Positions 19,166 to 31,539 of a stretch of DNA of 35,000 bases are shown in pieces. Numbering within the stretch: position 1 is the stretch's first letter; each line of letters opens with the position of its first letter. The position numbers and the translations under genes are program-made. Source of the DNA: Chrysomallon squamiferum (Eukaryota > Mollusca > Gastropoda > Neomphalida > Peltospiridae); assembly GCA_012295275.1 (NCBI GenBank), contig CM022673.1, positions 2,966,105 to 3,001,104 of the forward strand, in the 5' to 3' direction. The notes under the pieces are model-generated. The model ran no database searches, was not told the DNA's origin, and saw only the letters and a list, made by a program, of their open reading frames with translations.

Positions 19166-20329
19166 CTTTGCCGTTACGTTACCATACCATTAACTACAAA
19201 GTGTATTATTCTTTATATAGTATTATAACTATAACCTTATAAATCTTCATATTTTCTTCAGGGCAGAATTATGATAACATAACAGATTTAATAATATTCA
19301 GCAGCACAAACGTGTATCTATAGAGATATTACAACCAAACCGTTATGAAACAAATATATTTCTACTATAGTATTATAAATAGAACGTTGTAAATATCCAC
19401 TGAAATACTGCTTATAATTGTGACAGTGTAACAGAACACGTTAAAAAATCTTCGGTTCTAGAAACATAATTATATCTAGAATTTTTATTATCGTACCTTT
19501 AAGATATAAATTGTTGTTGTACTAATATAACTGTAATATATATTTATATATATATTTTCTACCCATCTAGATGGAATATTGCTGATAATTATGAAACTAT
19601 AACAGATTTGAATTTCTTAATTTTTTTAATTTTTTTTTGTTTAACTCTAAATAAATGCCAGTAACATCTATTTTGAGAAACCTAACTAAATATAACTCGT
19701 GTATCTTTATAATGCAAACTTGTACGTTTAACTGTTTAAAAGAAAAATAACTCATTCACTTTGAGGCTGAAATAGAGCCAATTGTTACAACATTACAGTA
19801 AAATATGACTTTGAAATTTTCAGTAGTAGTAATTTGACTACTAAATCGTAAAAATATTTTGGTATAATAACAATAACATTATACATTTTCAGTTGCATTA
19901 GCTGAAATAGTGCCTTTTAGTACGCGAATATATCAAAATTCTATTATATTTTTAAGATGTGAAATACTGTTGTGACATTATAACGTGATATGTTAGCAGT
20001 CGTGTTGACTGAAACAGGGCCAGTAACAGAGTCAACAACACAGCAAATTAAAACGTAAAGGTTTTCAGTGACAAAAGCAGCTCCTTAGAGATATAAATAT
20101 ATCATAAAGTGGTACCATTGTTAGAGCAGTATTTTAACTGTCACTTATTCTTTGTAACTTTTATTCACCTTTAGTACTAGCAATAATTAACCATCAATGT
20201 GTTATCGAATACGACAATAAAACAGGAAAAATATACATCATCAAATATTCAGTAGAAGTGACAAGAAATCATTATTTTTACAACCAAACCATTATGATTA
20301 TTATTTTTTTTTTCTTCTGAAATGATTCA
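19166..20329 (+). repeat. Decayed continuation of the 63-bp minisatellite
   Basis: Recognisable unit fragments recur at lower identity: GAATTATGATAACATAACAG (19266-19285), CTGAAATACTGC (19400-19411), GGAATATTGCTGATAATTATG (19573 on), and GCTGAAATAG (19765 on and 19901 on). ACAACCAAACC-TTATGA occurs at both 19331-19348 and 20280-20297. The spacing becomes irregular. An older, eroded part of the same array is likely; the outermost parts could be coincidence. Confidence 0.5.
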
Positions 20330-20700
20330 GAAAGCACAGAGATGTATCAACCAGTAAAAATTCAAAGACAAACAGTTGTCGCACATGTAAAGACATGCAC
20401 ATGTACGCAGATGAGCGCTCGCAGATATCTCGTGCATGTGCCTGTTTTCGTTTCGGTCCGAGAACACGCACCCTGCAGAGAAGGGGCAGCCTTTTTCTGT
20501 TGTTTGTTCATTAATTCTCGGCCGGGTTGATTCGGGGGACTGTGGAAACAAACCGAAGTAAAGAAAACATGGTAGCGCACTTGTACATGTGCTCGCAGTT
20601 TTCGAGGGGTCCCGTGGTTATCTGGTTCGCACCTGGCGATCACAGGGACATTTAAATCACAAAGCTTGACTGACAGATCTATTGTTTAACTCAGCCCCCG
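20330..20700. promoter_or_regulatory. GC-richer unique island
   Basis: Non-repetitive and CpG-containing. GCTCGCAG occurs twice (20417-20424, 20591-20598), each next to a GCACATGTAC-like word on one strand or the other. An 8-base inverted repeat ACATGCAC/GTGCATGT (20393-20400, 20432-20439) flanks GAGCGCTC. Opposed 60-90-codon frames on both strands are unrecognised and not called. Confidence 0.35.
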
Positions 20701-20753
20701 TGACTGCAGAATAAATACATACAATTTTTAATGTTCATTTTTGTACTGACTGC

Positions 20754-20873
<120 letters not shown>

Positions 20874-21085
20874 ATGCATGTATATATATGGATATTGTTT
20901 TGGTATTTATATAGAAAAATGTAACAGCTTTTTTGTCTGAATTACACATAAGAAAATTAATCAGGTCTCTAGTAGTTTAGCTGTGGTTAATGTGTTAAAT
21001 GTATGTATCTATTTAAATGTGGAGATATCTTATCCATCGCTCATCATGAAGTTGGCTGATAAATCAAAACGTTTTCGACTTTCAA

Positions 21086-21088
<3 letters not shown>

Positions 21089-21166
<78 letters not shown>
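21089..21166. repeat. (CT)n microsatellite, about 39 units
   Basis: A second uninterrupted array in the same orientation, 217 bases after the first. A 19-base T run follows at 21193-21211. Confidence 0.98.
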
Positions 21167-21171
<5 letters not shown>

Positions 21172-21289
21172 ATCACAGTTATTCCTAAATAATTTTTTTT
21201 TTTTTTTTTTTAAAACGATTTCAAATGCTTCACTTAAATTGTTTTTCATCCTTCACGCGAATATTGTAATAAAATATAAGTGTCATTTC

Positions 21290-21640
21290 TTGTAGCCATA
21301 CAGTTTAGAGGATGAGGGTTTTTCTCCCAAGAGTTTGCTACTCATACACGCCGGCTGATGGTTTATGCACAATAGCTCTTAGTCTACGAGTAGTTCGTTT
21401 CACGTGCTACTTACATACTGCAGTCGAATCTCGAGTGCTTAGACCATGTTTCGTACTGAAAGTAAAAAAGCTTACTTGTTTACGATGCAATTTTACACAG
21501 TGTAAAACTGAAGATGACTGCAACAATCTCGCTGCACGAGTTTTAACGTTAAAGAGAAGTGAATTTTTACAAATAATTATAGCCACGTTAAAAACAACAT
21601 GTAAAGCATGATTAACGTGGTTTGTCAATGTTACTAGCAA
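21290..21640. other. Unique stretch with a 99-codon frame, not called as a gene
   Basis: Mixed composition with a CACGTG at 21401-21406. The plus frame 21312-21611 has ordinary amino-acid composition and several Cys, including a CxxC-like LRCNFTQCKTEDDC segment. I recognise no family, and a frame of this length is not rare by chance. A minus-strand frame overlaps it. A regulatory island or decayed mobile element are alternatives. Confidence 0.3.
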
Positions 21641-21791
21641 TTTCCAGAGTTTTGTTTAGTCAAATAATGAATGATGGTAGGCAATGATTGTTACAGGCAT
21701 TTTGAAATTAATTATAGCAATTATTAAATACAGCTAATGTAAAAAAAAAAAAAACCCAAAAAACAGCAAAGTTCATTTTGTTCGGAACGAG

Positions 21792-21822
<31 letters not shown>

Positions 21823-22549
21823 AAATAAACATAAAAGAATTGATTATGAGTATTACTGTTTTCTGAGAGCAGTTTATTGGTGTAAGTTATCAGTGATGGT
21901 AAATAAAAATGATTTTAGAGTTTATTGCTAAATATATTGACTTTATTTTATATATTATCTGAATTTAATCATTGCAGACGTTTATTTTCATTTTTTAGTA
22001 TATAATAGTACTGATCAGAAGATATTTCGATATGTAAGATTTAAGGAGAGTTTAATTATACCGATGCATTTGAAACATAATAACCATTTTAAACTTTTGG
22101 ACTGAAGCATATAGAACACTTTTTGTTTGAAAATAATTACAGGAAAACAAAAACATCAAAAGAAAGTAAAAAATGACTTTGATAGCGTAATCTGAGAAAA
22201 ATACATGAACAAGAATTTCTAGAACAGAGTAAATTTATGTAGCCCAATGATATCAAATTTGTATACCTTTACACTCCAAAAAAACAGAGCCAAAAAAAAT
22301 AAAAAATAAAAAATAAATAAATGAGTACTAGCATATTTTGTGAATAATACCAGAAGATGAATAATAATACTAGAACAAGAGTTTTACAAATTCAGTTATT
22401 ATATGACACATAGTACGTTAATATGATCTTTCAAAAACTCATACATATTCGGCAAGATCGTAAAATGAAAAAATAACAAAAGCGGAAAAATGAAAAATGA
22501 CATTCTATGAATAATGCCAGAACAAAAGTTTTTTTTTTTTTTTTTTTTA
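21641..22549. other. AT-rich gene-free sequence with homopolymers
   Basis: A runs at about 21741-21754 and 21792-21820, and a T run at 22529-22548. No gene signal. Confidence 0.7.
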
Positions 22550-23120
22550 AATCACACGCCTAAGAAAGAGCGCGGCTGTTGGTGATGTTTTGACAGCAAT
22601 GACGTCGTCGCGAATCTGGCAGCAATCTGACTGAACCTGACCAACTCTCGGCAGACCATCGCACACACGTTGGGCGTTTGAGTCGCAAGGTCTCGCTAAT
22701 AGCCGCGGTAATGGCGTTGCCAACGTGGCGAATGGAAGACATTACCGAACGGGTGACTTTTGCCAGAACCGATTCCTGCAAATTCTGTTTCCTTTTGCCC
22801 CACGCTTTTTTTGTTTGATGTCCAGCGTGATTGAAGCAGAACGGAAAAAGGCGACAAATTGAATTTCTGGCAGGGCCGCGCGACGTCATCAAAGTCTCCG
22901 TGGATCCGGGGGCGGGAGGGGGTCCGGGGGTGGGAGTCGGGGGGGGGCAGTGGCTCGGGGGTTGTTAGTCCACTAGCATCAGAGTTTGTAGGTCGCAGGA
23001 TCAGTCATTGCTGCTACTCTCGTTTTCACTTTTCAAGCAGAAAGATTTATCAAAGATCCTGGCCCTTTCAGTACTGTGGGAAGATGCATGTAAAGTTTAG
23101 TGTTAACAGAAAAATGTAGT
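22550..23120. promoter_or_regulatory. CpG-rich island with a G-quadruplex tract
   Basis: The most GC-rich long stretch of the window. ATGACGTCG (CRE-like) occurs on the plus strand near 22599 and inverted near 22882-22891, and a dense G-rich tract lies at 22908-22961. A 110-codon minus frame (22560-22892) and an 86-codon plus frame have no recognisable domain and probably reflect the low frequency of AT-rich stop codons here. An internal promoter or enhancer is plausible. Confidence 0.4.
22908..22961 (+). other. G-quadruplex-prone tract on the plus strand
   Basis: Seven G runs within 54 bases (22908-22912, 22914-22916, 22918-22922, 22926-22930, 22932-22934, 22939-22947, 22957-22961), most loops being 1-4 bases. 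It lies on the transcribed-RNA sense of the ALX intron, so either DNA or RNA G4 structure is possible. Confidence 0.8.
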
Positions 23121-23741
23121 CGCTTTTTCTGTTTGAACCACATATCAAAAATATCATTATAAGAAAATAATCAAAGTTATCCAGCTGTTTAACCATGGTT
23201 TACTTGTAGGTGATGGTTCATGCGCTAAATATATAGACACAAAAGAGACAGAAGTATTACATTATCAGTTTTGAAATTTTATTTAATAATGAAAATACTT
23301 TATTTCGCAGCTGGATTCATTGTAAAGTATTGTAAAACATTTTTATTGTTAACACTGAAATAAGTAATTAATGTAAAAATAAATATCTTTAAAAAAATAT
23401 ATAAATAAATAAAAAATAATAATAAACCGAATTTCAGAGAAGGTAATATGACGGAGAGAAAAAAATAATAAGAAAAAGATCATACGATGAAAAGAAACGA
23501 AAAAACAAGATGAAGAAGGTTATAATGGTGAAAAAGAGACTATGACGAATAAAGAAAGAAATAACGAACAAGGAGAAGAGGAGTATAAAGGAGAAATAGG
23601 AGAAGAGAGATAATTATATGAAAATAAATACAAAACAAATAACGGATTACATTTTCCTTCATAGAAACTTTCCCCACCGAACTATTTTTTCCCCTTACCT
23701 AATTTCAATAAGTATTTATTTACAAATACATATATTTCAGG
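23121..23741. other. AT-rich gene-free sequence
   Basis: AAAT and GAAA words; purine-rich at about 23450-23610. No gene. Confidence 0.65.
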
Positions 23742-23778
23742 TTTTTTTTTTTTTTTTTTTTTTTTTCTTTTTTTCCAG
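23742..23778 (+). other. Long pyrimidine tract ending in AG (acceptor-like)
   Basis: 25 T bases, C, seven T bases, then CCAG, which is an excellent-looking 3' splice site. Joined to exon 2 in its phase (0), the frame meets TAA at the fourth codon, so it is not homeodomain exon 3. It may be a decoy or an alternative terminal exon acceptor. Confidence 0.3.
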
Positions 23779-24380
23779 CGTCACAGATAACCCATATGGA
23801 TTTCATCAAACGAAATCTTTTTTATCACAGAAATGAAATTCATGCACGAGATTATAGACGGAACTATTACAACGTTCCGCTGCAGACGCGGCAACGACGC
23901 ATGCGCAGTGCCGCCTCGCATGCTACTCTCCTGACGAAAGCTAACGTCTAACGCGCCGTGCATTCCGCACGACGTGAAACGTCTAGCATTATAGCGAGGC
24001 AAAAAAAAAAACCGCGAGCGCCGCTTCAAAGGTTTCCCCGCGAAACGATACTCCCCGCTCACAGCGGCTCAAAAGCGATGGAATGTCGTGCACTTTATTC
24101 CTGAACGATCCTATAGCATTGAGAAAAAAATGCTCTTCGGTCGAGAAGGGGAGCTTAATCTAATTTCGAAGCTCGAAACAACTCTGCATTATACACCGAT
24201 AGAGACCAATTACTGCAGTAATTTAATTTCCAAGTCGTAACATCCATCTCGAGCGGCAGTTTGCCGCTAAGTTAGGAGAGAGCCCCAATGTTACAAGCAG
24301 CGTCTTCGTCGGTTGAAAAGCGGTTATGGCAAAAAGGAACCATTGAAGTCCAGGTATATTGGCTCGTTTCATTCAAAATA
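23779..24380. promoter_or_regulatory. CpG-rich unique island with an NRF1-like site
   Basis: Dense CpG especially at 23875-24065. ACGCATGCGCA (23897-23907) is one base from the NRF1 palindrome. Frames on both strands are under 100 codons and unrecognised. NRF1 sites in CpG-dense DNA are typical of promoters, so an unannotated transcript start or an alternative ALX-locus RNA is possible. Confidence 0.4.
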
Positions 24381-24962
<582 letters not shown>

Positions 24963-25484
24963 TATTTATATTTAATAACCTAAAGTTTTTTTTTGCAAAT
25001 TAATACGTTATTCATTTTATTAAATTTGAATATTTTGAAGATTAAAAAGTTTCATCTTCCGTAAAAAACAAAAATTAAAAAAAATTGTTTTAATTAAATA
25101 TTACAACTTAATAATTCAGTTAAAAAACAGAGAAACAGCTACACGCCCGCAGAAGCATTTACAGAAACAGTCACTGTATTTGTGATCGAAAGTAAAAATA
25201 TTATCTTACAATAATAAAATTTAATTTACAAATTACAAATTCAAATAAACCTTACTTGAATTATCTTAATACATTCAAATTTAATACAGATAAATCATGA
25301 TTTACAGAGATAGCAAAATAAAAATAAAAAATAAAAGAAAAAAGATTCTGATGGTTTAATTTATATTTAGAACTTTAATAAATTAATTTACAAATAGAAT
25401 ATACTTATTATATATTTATATAGTTGGAAGATTTTGATATAAGAATATGAAAATGTATAGTTTTTGGTATATTATGAAAATGCT
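24963..25484. other. AT-rich gene-free sequence
   Basis: No array and no gene signal. Confidence 0.65.
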
Positions 25485-25655
25485 TATTATATTATATTAT
25501 GCTATATTTTATTACATTTCATTTCATTACATTACATTATATTACAATATATTATATTGCAATATATTGTATTGTATTGTAATTTGTATTGTATTATGTT
25601 ATATTGTATTGCATTGTATTGTATTATTTTATTATATTTTATATTGATTATTATT
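25485..25655. repeat. Diverged (ATTAT/ATTAC/TATTG)n pentanucleotide array
   Basis: A succession of five-base units whose sequence drifts from TATTA through CATTA to TATTG. Tyr/Ile/Cys-rich frames in it are artefacts. Confidence 0.9.
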
Positions 25656-27612
25656 TCTTTTTTTTAATTTGTGATAACAAATTTGTAAAAAATAACAGTT
25701 AAGTAAAAACAAAGCTAAATTTTTATATTTTTCACACATCGATGGCAAAAAGAGATACTGAACTGTATATTAGTTGTATCACAAATACGTATGTTACATA
25801 TAATATTAATTAACTCCTAAAGTATTAAACTTCGCATAAATAATAATAATTTAAAAACATTATCAAAAAAAAAAATTTTTAAAATAAAATTAAAATTTAT
25901 ATATTTATTTATTTATTTATTTATTTTATTCATTTTATTTATTTCATTTCAATTCAATTATAATTAATAAATAACGTACAGTAAACTATGTACAAAGTAT
26001 CACACCGGAGTTCTTGACAGAAATATTTTAGTATTTACCTACTGTTATCACGTCATAAAGATAGACATGACATATTTAAAATCTCATAAACAGTCAAATG
26101 TTCTTTTAGAACAAATTCTGAACCCGTACTCCCAAAACTGTTAAGATTCATTAAAAGAACAACAGTTATTGTAAAATCCATAAAGCGATCATGTAGCGTG
26201 CATTATTTTTAGCTTTTGAAAATAACTGAAGAAAATAAAATTGAATTAAAATGAAACGAAAGAATGAAGTAAAACAGAATTAAAACCTGTTATCTCATTG
26301 GCTTTTCTTTAATTATTTTACTGAAAAAATAAAATGAAATAAAACCATAAAAAAAAGATAAAAAATAAAAAATACTTCTAATACTACTATTAAAAATAAA
26401 ATAAATAAATAAATAAATAAATAAATGAATGAATGAATGAATGAATGAATGAATAAATAAATAAATAAATAAATATATAAAAAAATGGGATTAAGACTTC
26501 ATATCTCATGGACTAATAATTAATTAGTGTACTAGAACGAAACAAGTGAGAATTATGACTTCACATGTAAAGGACGAACCATTAATTCTTTTAAATAAAC
26601 ACTAAGAAGTAAAAGTATGTTTGGAATGCTTTTTTTTTTTTTTTTTTAGCAATGGTTACCTTGATGTTTCTATTTTTTCGTAGTTTTAAATATCTGGAAT
26701 CCATCAGTTACTATAGTGACGTGAAAAATGAATTATTTTGATTACATTTATTTCTCTTCTTCCTACGAACTGTGATTATGGTTTTCTTCAAACATGTATA
26801 ATTATAAGAATTATAAAAAAAAAAATTATTAATAGCAAAGAAAGAGTGAGAGAAAGGAAAAATATTGATCATTTAAAAAAATAAATAAATAAAATAAAAC
26901 TTTATATATATTGTATAAAATGTGACGCTATTATATCTAATATACTCAGAATACTTAATGTTGTTTTATTTATTTATTTTTTTTATCCAGATTTCATTTT
27001 GTTTTTCTATTTTTTATTCATTTATATATATATATATATATATATTTTTTTGATTTTGATTATTTATATATATATATATATATATTTTTAACATATTATC
27101 AATAAACAAAGTCTTGAACAGAATAAGATAAAATAAAATAAAATAAAACTTTTAAAAATAAAATGAAAAAAAAAAAAAAAAAAGGTTTAAAATAAAAATA
27201 AAATAAAATAAATTTAAAAACAAAACGAAATAAAATAATAAAAATGAAATGAAATGAAATAAAATAAAAAAAAAACTGTTTATATTTCGCTGCTTAATTT
27301 CTATCACTTTTTATCATCTTTCTATCCACAATAATAAGAGGTTGTTTGTTTTTAATAAAACTGTTGAACCCACCTTCCTGTTTTTCTGTACCTATTTCAG
27401 AATTTCATTCTAAATTACGTTTTGTTACCGAATTTTATTTTATAATCAGTATTAATTTCACTATTTTAGTTAAAGCCTAAAATATCAAATCGTACAATAT
27501 CCGCTTCTGTGGTAAACAGAAAATAATATTACATACATTTTATAAAATTATACTGAAACGAAAAAGATTTCAAGAATATGCCAGTAAGTTTTATTTATTA
27601 AATTTGTGTTAG
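25656..27612. other. Very AT-rich gene-free region with short arrays
   Basis: Nearly 2 kb without a gene signal. It includes (TTTA)n at about 25896-25924, (AAAT)n/(GAAT)n at 26398-26476, a T run at 26630-26647, two TA tracts at about 27021-27046 and 27064-27086 in a near-duplicated context, and AAAAT-type pentanucleotides at 27122-27260. Confidence 0.8.

Positions 27613-27651
<39 letters not shown>
27613..27651. repeat. Poly-A run, 39 bases
   Basis: Uninterrupted A run followed by GAAGAAGAAG. Confidence 0.97.
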
Positions 27652-27653
<2 letters not shown>

Positions 27654-27759
27654 AAGAAGAAGAAGAAAGGTGCAAAGAACGCAGCCTCTCTATAATTCAG
27701 CGCTTAAAAAAACATTTCTAAATTAGAACGTTGCTTGTTTATTCAACAAAAGAGGCGTG

Positions 27760-28315
27760 TCAAAAAAAAAACCTATAATTTTTGTCGCCAAAGTCGGAGA
27801 CCTCTTTTCTTTTAAACCAGTCCTCTGCGTGTACAACATGCCTACACGTGTCTTACTGAGCGCTCATTTTTAAAGTGGCCCGTTCCGATATCTGCACGTG
27901 AGCTTTTTGTGTCCATTTATTTTCTCAATATCTTCTCCTCTCTATGAAATTCGCATCAGCGCCTGGATGACTGTGACAATATTTTTCTAAGCTGAACTAG
28001 CTTCCTGAGCAGAAAGGGTTAAGCCCGAGAGAGGGGACCCACGCACCTCTTTCTCTGTTCTGCTGAAACGACAAAGGCAAAAAAAAAAAAAAAAAAAAAT
28101 TCGGCGTTACGAGCCGAGCCCACATTTGCCGAACACACGGCGTGTTCGGAGCTCATCGGAATGGCGAGAGAGAAATGTCGTTGTGTTGCCGAGACACGTG
28201 TTCGATTTCCGGGTTTCCGGACGCAGCCGATCACGACAAATGCGACACATGTTGTGGAAACTTTGAAAAGTGCTCGTGGTTTATGGGAAGATCGGATAGC
28301 ATTTTGAAATAATTC
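27760..28315. promoter_or_regulatory. CpG-containing unique island with three E-boxes
   Basis: CACGTG occurs at 27845-27850, 27895-27900 (exactly 50 bases later) and 28195-28200. A 20-base A run at 28080-28099 is its only simple repeat. The perfect inverted repeat CCGAACAC-N5-GTGTTCGG lies at 28129-28149. A 100-codon minus frame (28019-28321) crosses the A run and is unrecognised. A candidate enhancer. Confidence 0.4.
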
Positions 28316-28328
28316 ATTCATTCATTCA

Positions 28329-28403
<75 letters not shown>
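28316..28403. repeat. (CATT)n then (CT)n microsatellite
   Basis: About four CATT units, then about 35 CT units. Confidence 0.97.
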
Positions 28404-28405
<2 letters not shown>

Positions 28406-28719
28406 CATCGTTTATTATTTATCTATTTATTTAATTAAATAAAAAATTGTTGCTTTAATTTTACTTCGGTTATTTAATTTTTCGTCATTCATGTGTTTTG
28501 GTATTAGTAATAATTTTCTTTTACTTTCTTTCTTACTCGAAGAGAATACACTATCTTTCATTAACAATTTTAATACATATGGTTTTATTCAAGTTAGTTT
28601 ATTTTGCTTTATTCCGATTTAACACACACACACACACAAATGTACAAATGTCATATATAGTAACTCGTGAAAACAAAGCACAATCGCTTAACAACAAAAA
28701 AAAAAAAAAAAAATTCATC
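28404..28719. other. Gene-free sequence with short CA tract and A run
   Basis: (CA)n at 28622-28638 and a 17-base A run at about 28697-28713. Confidence 0.7.
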
Positions 28720-29010
28720 GCGGATTCCAAAAGGTGAACACGACCAGCCTGCAATCTTTCTAGGAATTACACGCGCATTTCACGAGCCCAGTCCACTGAT
28801 CTCAATTCGTCGGTTTATACTTGAACGTGACACGAAGTGTTTGTTTTTGTTAGTAATTTGCAGTGTTACGCAACAAGCCGGAAAGCCACGTGGTTGCGAC
28901 ACAGTGGACTAGAATCAGCTGTACTTAGTGGTGAGCCTGTAGCAGAGGGCGGGGTCCCTGGTGACGTATCTGTGCTTTTGTATCCAGTCTGCAAAAGAAA
29001 CAGAGGCGTG
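28720..29010. promoter_or_regulatory. Unique CpG-containing island
   Basis: Non-repetitive, with CCACGTGG (CACGTG at 28887-28892), the exact Myc/Max-type octamer. Plus frames of about 80 codons are unrecognised and run into repeats. Confidence 0.35.
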
Positions 29011-29027
29011 GAATCTTTCATTGTTTT

Positions 29028-29060
29028 CTGCTGCTGCTGCTGCTGCTGCTGTTGTTGTTG
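29028..29060. repeat. (CTG)n-(TTG)n tract
   Basis: Eight CTG units followed by four TTG units. A poly-Cys or poly-Leu translation is an artefact. Confidence 0.95.
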
Positions 29061-29565
29061 TTCTGGTGTAATGTGTTGATCATTTGTTTTTCGTTTATTT
29101 TACTTCATTTTGGGTTAGATTCAAGTGTCATCATTGTTGTTGGTGGTCGTGTTCTTTTTCATATCATCATCATCATCATCAAGGTTATCATTATTATCAA
29201 CCAAAAAATATTACTATTTTCAGTCATTACTATAATGAGCTATGCCAATACACAATCAATTTTATAATTTCTGTCATCATCATCATCATCATATTCCATT
29301 ACTTTATAAATATTATAACCACCAAATAGCCTCATCACCATAAACAGAGTCATCACGACGAAAATGTTTAGCACTAAAATATCGCTGACATCAACAATAT
29401 CTCTTAATTGCCACAATCATCATCAGCATCAAGACTTCATAATTAATATCATCATCAGTGGTTCGTCAACGCCACTATCATGTCATAACCTACTCATCGT
29501 CGTCATCATCATCATCCTCAACAGCAGCACCATCACCACTATCACCTTCATCTCTTCGCTCGGCG
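29061..29565. repeat. Scattered (CAT)n/(ATC)n trinucleotides
   Basis: Short CAT arrays recur at about 29163-29180, 29275-29292 and 29495-29518, within sequence made largely of CAT, CAC and AAT words. Confidence 0.8.
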
Positions 29566-30185
29566 CTTTCTGAAATTTCAACTGACAAATGCAAATGTAA
29601 CATCAGACTGCGAGATTTCCAGAGTCTGGTTCACTGTTAATGAAGACAAAAATCACATAAATCAAACTGATCTTTGCACAAGCCCTTAATTTAACGCAGA
29701 TTACACGACAAACAGAAAACAATAGTGACAGTAATTATATTTTTACCTTTGTGTAAAATAACATGCATGTGTATTAGGTATGTAATACTAATTTGTGTTT
29801 AACGAAGCAAAGCCAGAGATATCCAGGAACGGAAAACATGCCTGCAGTACGTGCACGCTGTATATTAAATATGACACAAAGAAATGCACGCAACTGCATA
29901 CTGTATCATAACGATGTCGTTTTCAATAAGTGGTGTGATAAGACTCGGTATTACATACTGCTGTTAATCGCAGCAATGAATATAAATTTCACTGCAGAAA
30001 TTTACAAGATATTAATCTCAGTAATGTATGTAAGACAAGTGAATTACACGGAACATTTATTTTTTATCTGGATACTGGTAATTTAGTTGTAATAATAAGG
30101 ATATCGCACACATAGCTCTAATTTTTATTGTCTGTCTTTGTTATTTTGCCATATTTTCACCCACCTTACTGCCAATTATATTTAA
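29566..30185. other. Unique gene-free stretch
   Basis: Few repeats. A 97-codon plus frame (29793-30086) has varied composition but no family I recognise and no splice or promoter context. Not called. Confidence 0.4.
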
Positions 30186-30205
30186 TAGAATAATTTCATA
30201 TATAT

Positions 30206-30400
30206 TATATGTGTGTGAGTGTGTGTGTGTGTGAATGGGTATGTTTGTATATGTATGTATGTATGTATATATATTTTATAAATGTATATATGTGTATATT
30301 ATATATGTAAGCATAAATGTATATATGTATGTATAAATGTATTTATTTATGTATGTATGTACGTACGTATGTTTATATGTATATGTGCCTGTGTGCATAT
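30206..30400. repeat. (GT)n/(GTAT)n diverged tract
   Basis: TG dinucleotides, then GTAT and TATA words, to about 30400. A TA tract follows at 30453-30471. Confidence 0.88.
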
Positions 30401-30539
30401 GCTTCAAAAAAGACCAAAGCTATGAACTGAAATAGTGATGAAAAAGAAACGAATATATATATATATATATATTATCTGAACAGTTGAGAAAGGATTAAAT
30501 AATGAAATAAACAAAATAAACAAATAAAAATGACGACAC

Positions 30540-30860
30540 TTGTAACACACGTTTTTTCACAGACTTGTGTAAAACTCTAAAACAACCACTTTGTGCGGAG
30601 AGCGCTTAGATAATTCTGAGTGACAGCCGTCAAAGTAAGATGTCATCGGCGGGGCAAAGAAAACATTTGTGTTTGTGTAAAACTCTGCTTTACAGTATCA
30701 CGTGTGAGTTCGCTGACAGACAAGTCACGTAAAAAACAAAACTCTTTATTTTCCTCCTCGAGGAGTGGCGCACCTCGATGGCGGAAAAGCAACAATAACA
30801 AAAAGCGACATTCGAGAGGCTTGAGTAAATAAGTTTAAATGTCCGACTGAATTATTCGCC
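30540..30860. promoter_or_regulatory. Unique CpG-containing island
   Basis: Non-repetitive, with TCACGTGT (CACGTG 30709-30714) and a TGACAGCCG word. The 70-codon frame inside is unrecognised. A weak enhancer candidate. Confidence 0.3.
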
Positions 30861-30944
30861 CTTAGCAGTACTCTTTTTCACTGAAAGATATCTTTTTAAT
30901 ATTAAGAATGGGTTCTGGTTATTTGTAATTTGTTTTGCAAGTGT

Positions 30945-30960
30945 TATTTATTTATTTATT

Positions 30961-31020
<60 letters not shown>

Positions 31021-31023
31021 TTA

Positions 31024-31054
<31 letters not shown>

Positions 31055-31056
31055 TT
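30945..31056. repeat. (TTTA)n-(TTA)n-(CTT)n compound microsatellite
   Basis: TTTA units, about 18 TTA units, then CTT units and a T run. Confidence 0.96.
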
Positions 31057-31204
31057 GGACAAATTTTAAAGATAAGTTAAACGTATTAATGAATGAAATG
31101 ATACAATACTAAAGAGATTAGACCAGTTCATTATTAAATCTGGAATAAATAAATAAAATAAACAACTGAAAAAAGGTTAATAATAAAGCTGTTATAAATA
31201 AATA

Positions 31205-31290
31205 GGTTGTAGTGGTAGTAGTAGTAATAGCATCAGCAGCAGCAGCAGTAGTAGTAATAGTAGTAGTAGTAGTAGTAGTAGTAATAGTAG
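31205..31290. repeat. (GTA)n with (GCA)n
   Basis: GTA-type units interrupted by CAGCAGCAG and AAT units; further AAT/AAC words follow to about 31360. Confidence 0.93.
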
Positions 31291-31452
31291 TGGTAATGAC
31301 AATAATAGTATTAATAATTAGAAAAACAACAACAAAAACGACAATAATAATAATAATAATAAACGAAAATGTAAAAACGAATATTTAATGTAATTTTCAC
31401 ATTTTATGCACAGTAATAACACATACGTACACAAGGTTCTACGTACAGAAAT

Positions 31453-31478
31453 ATTCACATCTACAATTCACATCTACA
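31453..31478. repeat. Perfect 13-bp tandem duplication
   Basis: ATTCACATCTACA occurs twice head to tail. Confidence 0.9.
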
Positions 31479-31539
31479 CAGCCTTTTAACAACAAAAAAT
31501 AACAACAAAAAAACAACCCAACCAAACAAACAATATTAG

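Noticed and set aside
21312-21611. 99-codon frame with several cysteines
   Set aside because: No recognisable family, an overlapping frame on the other strand, and a length expected occasionally by chance. Protein or transcript support would be needed.
22560-22892. 110-codon minus-strand frame in a CpG-rich island
   Set aside because: GC-rich sequence has few stop codons by chance. No domain, signal or exon boundary supports it.
29793-30086. 97-codon plus-strand frame of normal composition
   Set aside because: I recognise no motif and see no promoter, splice or polyadenylation context.
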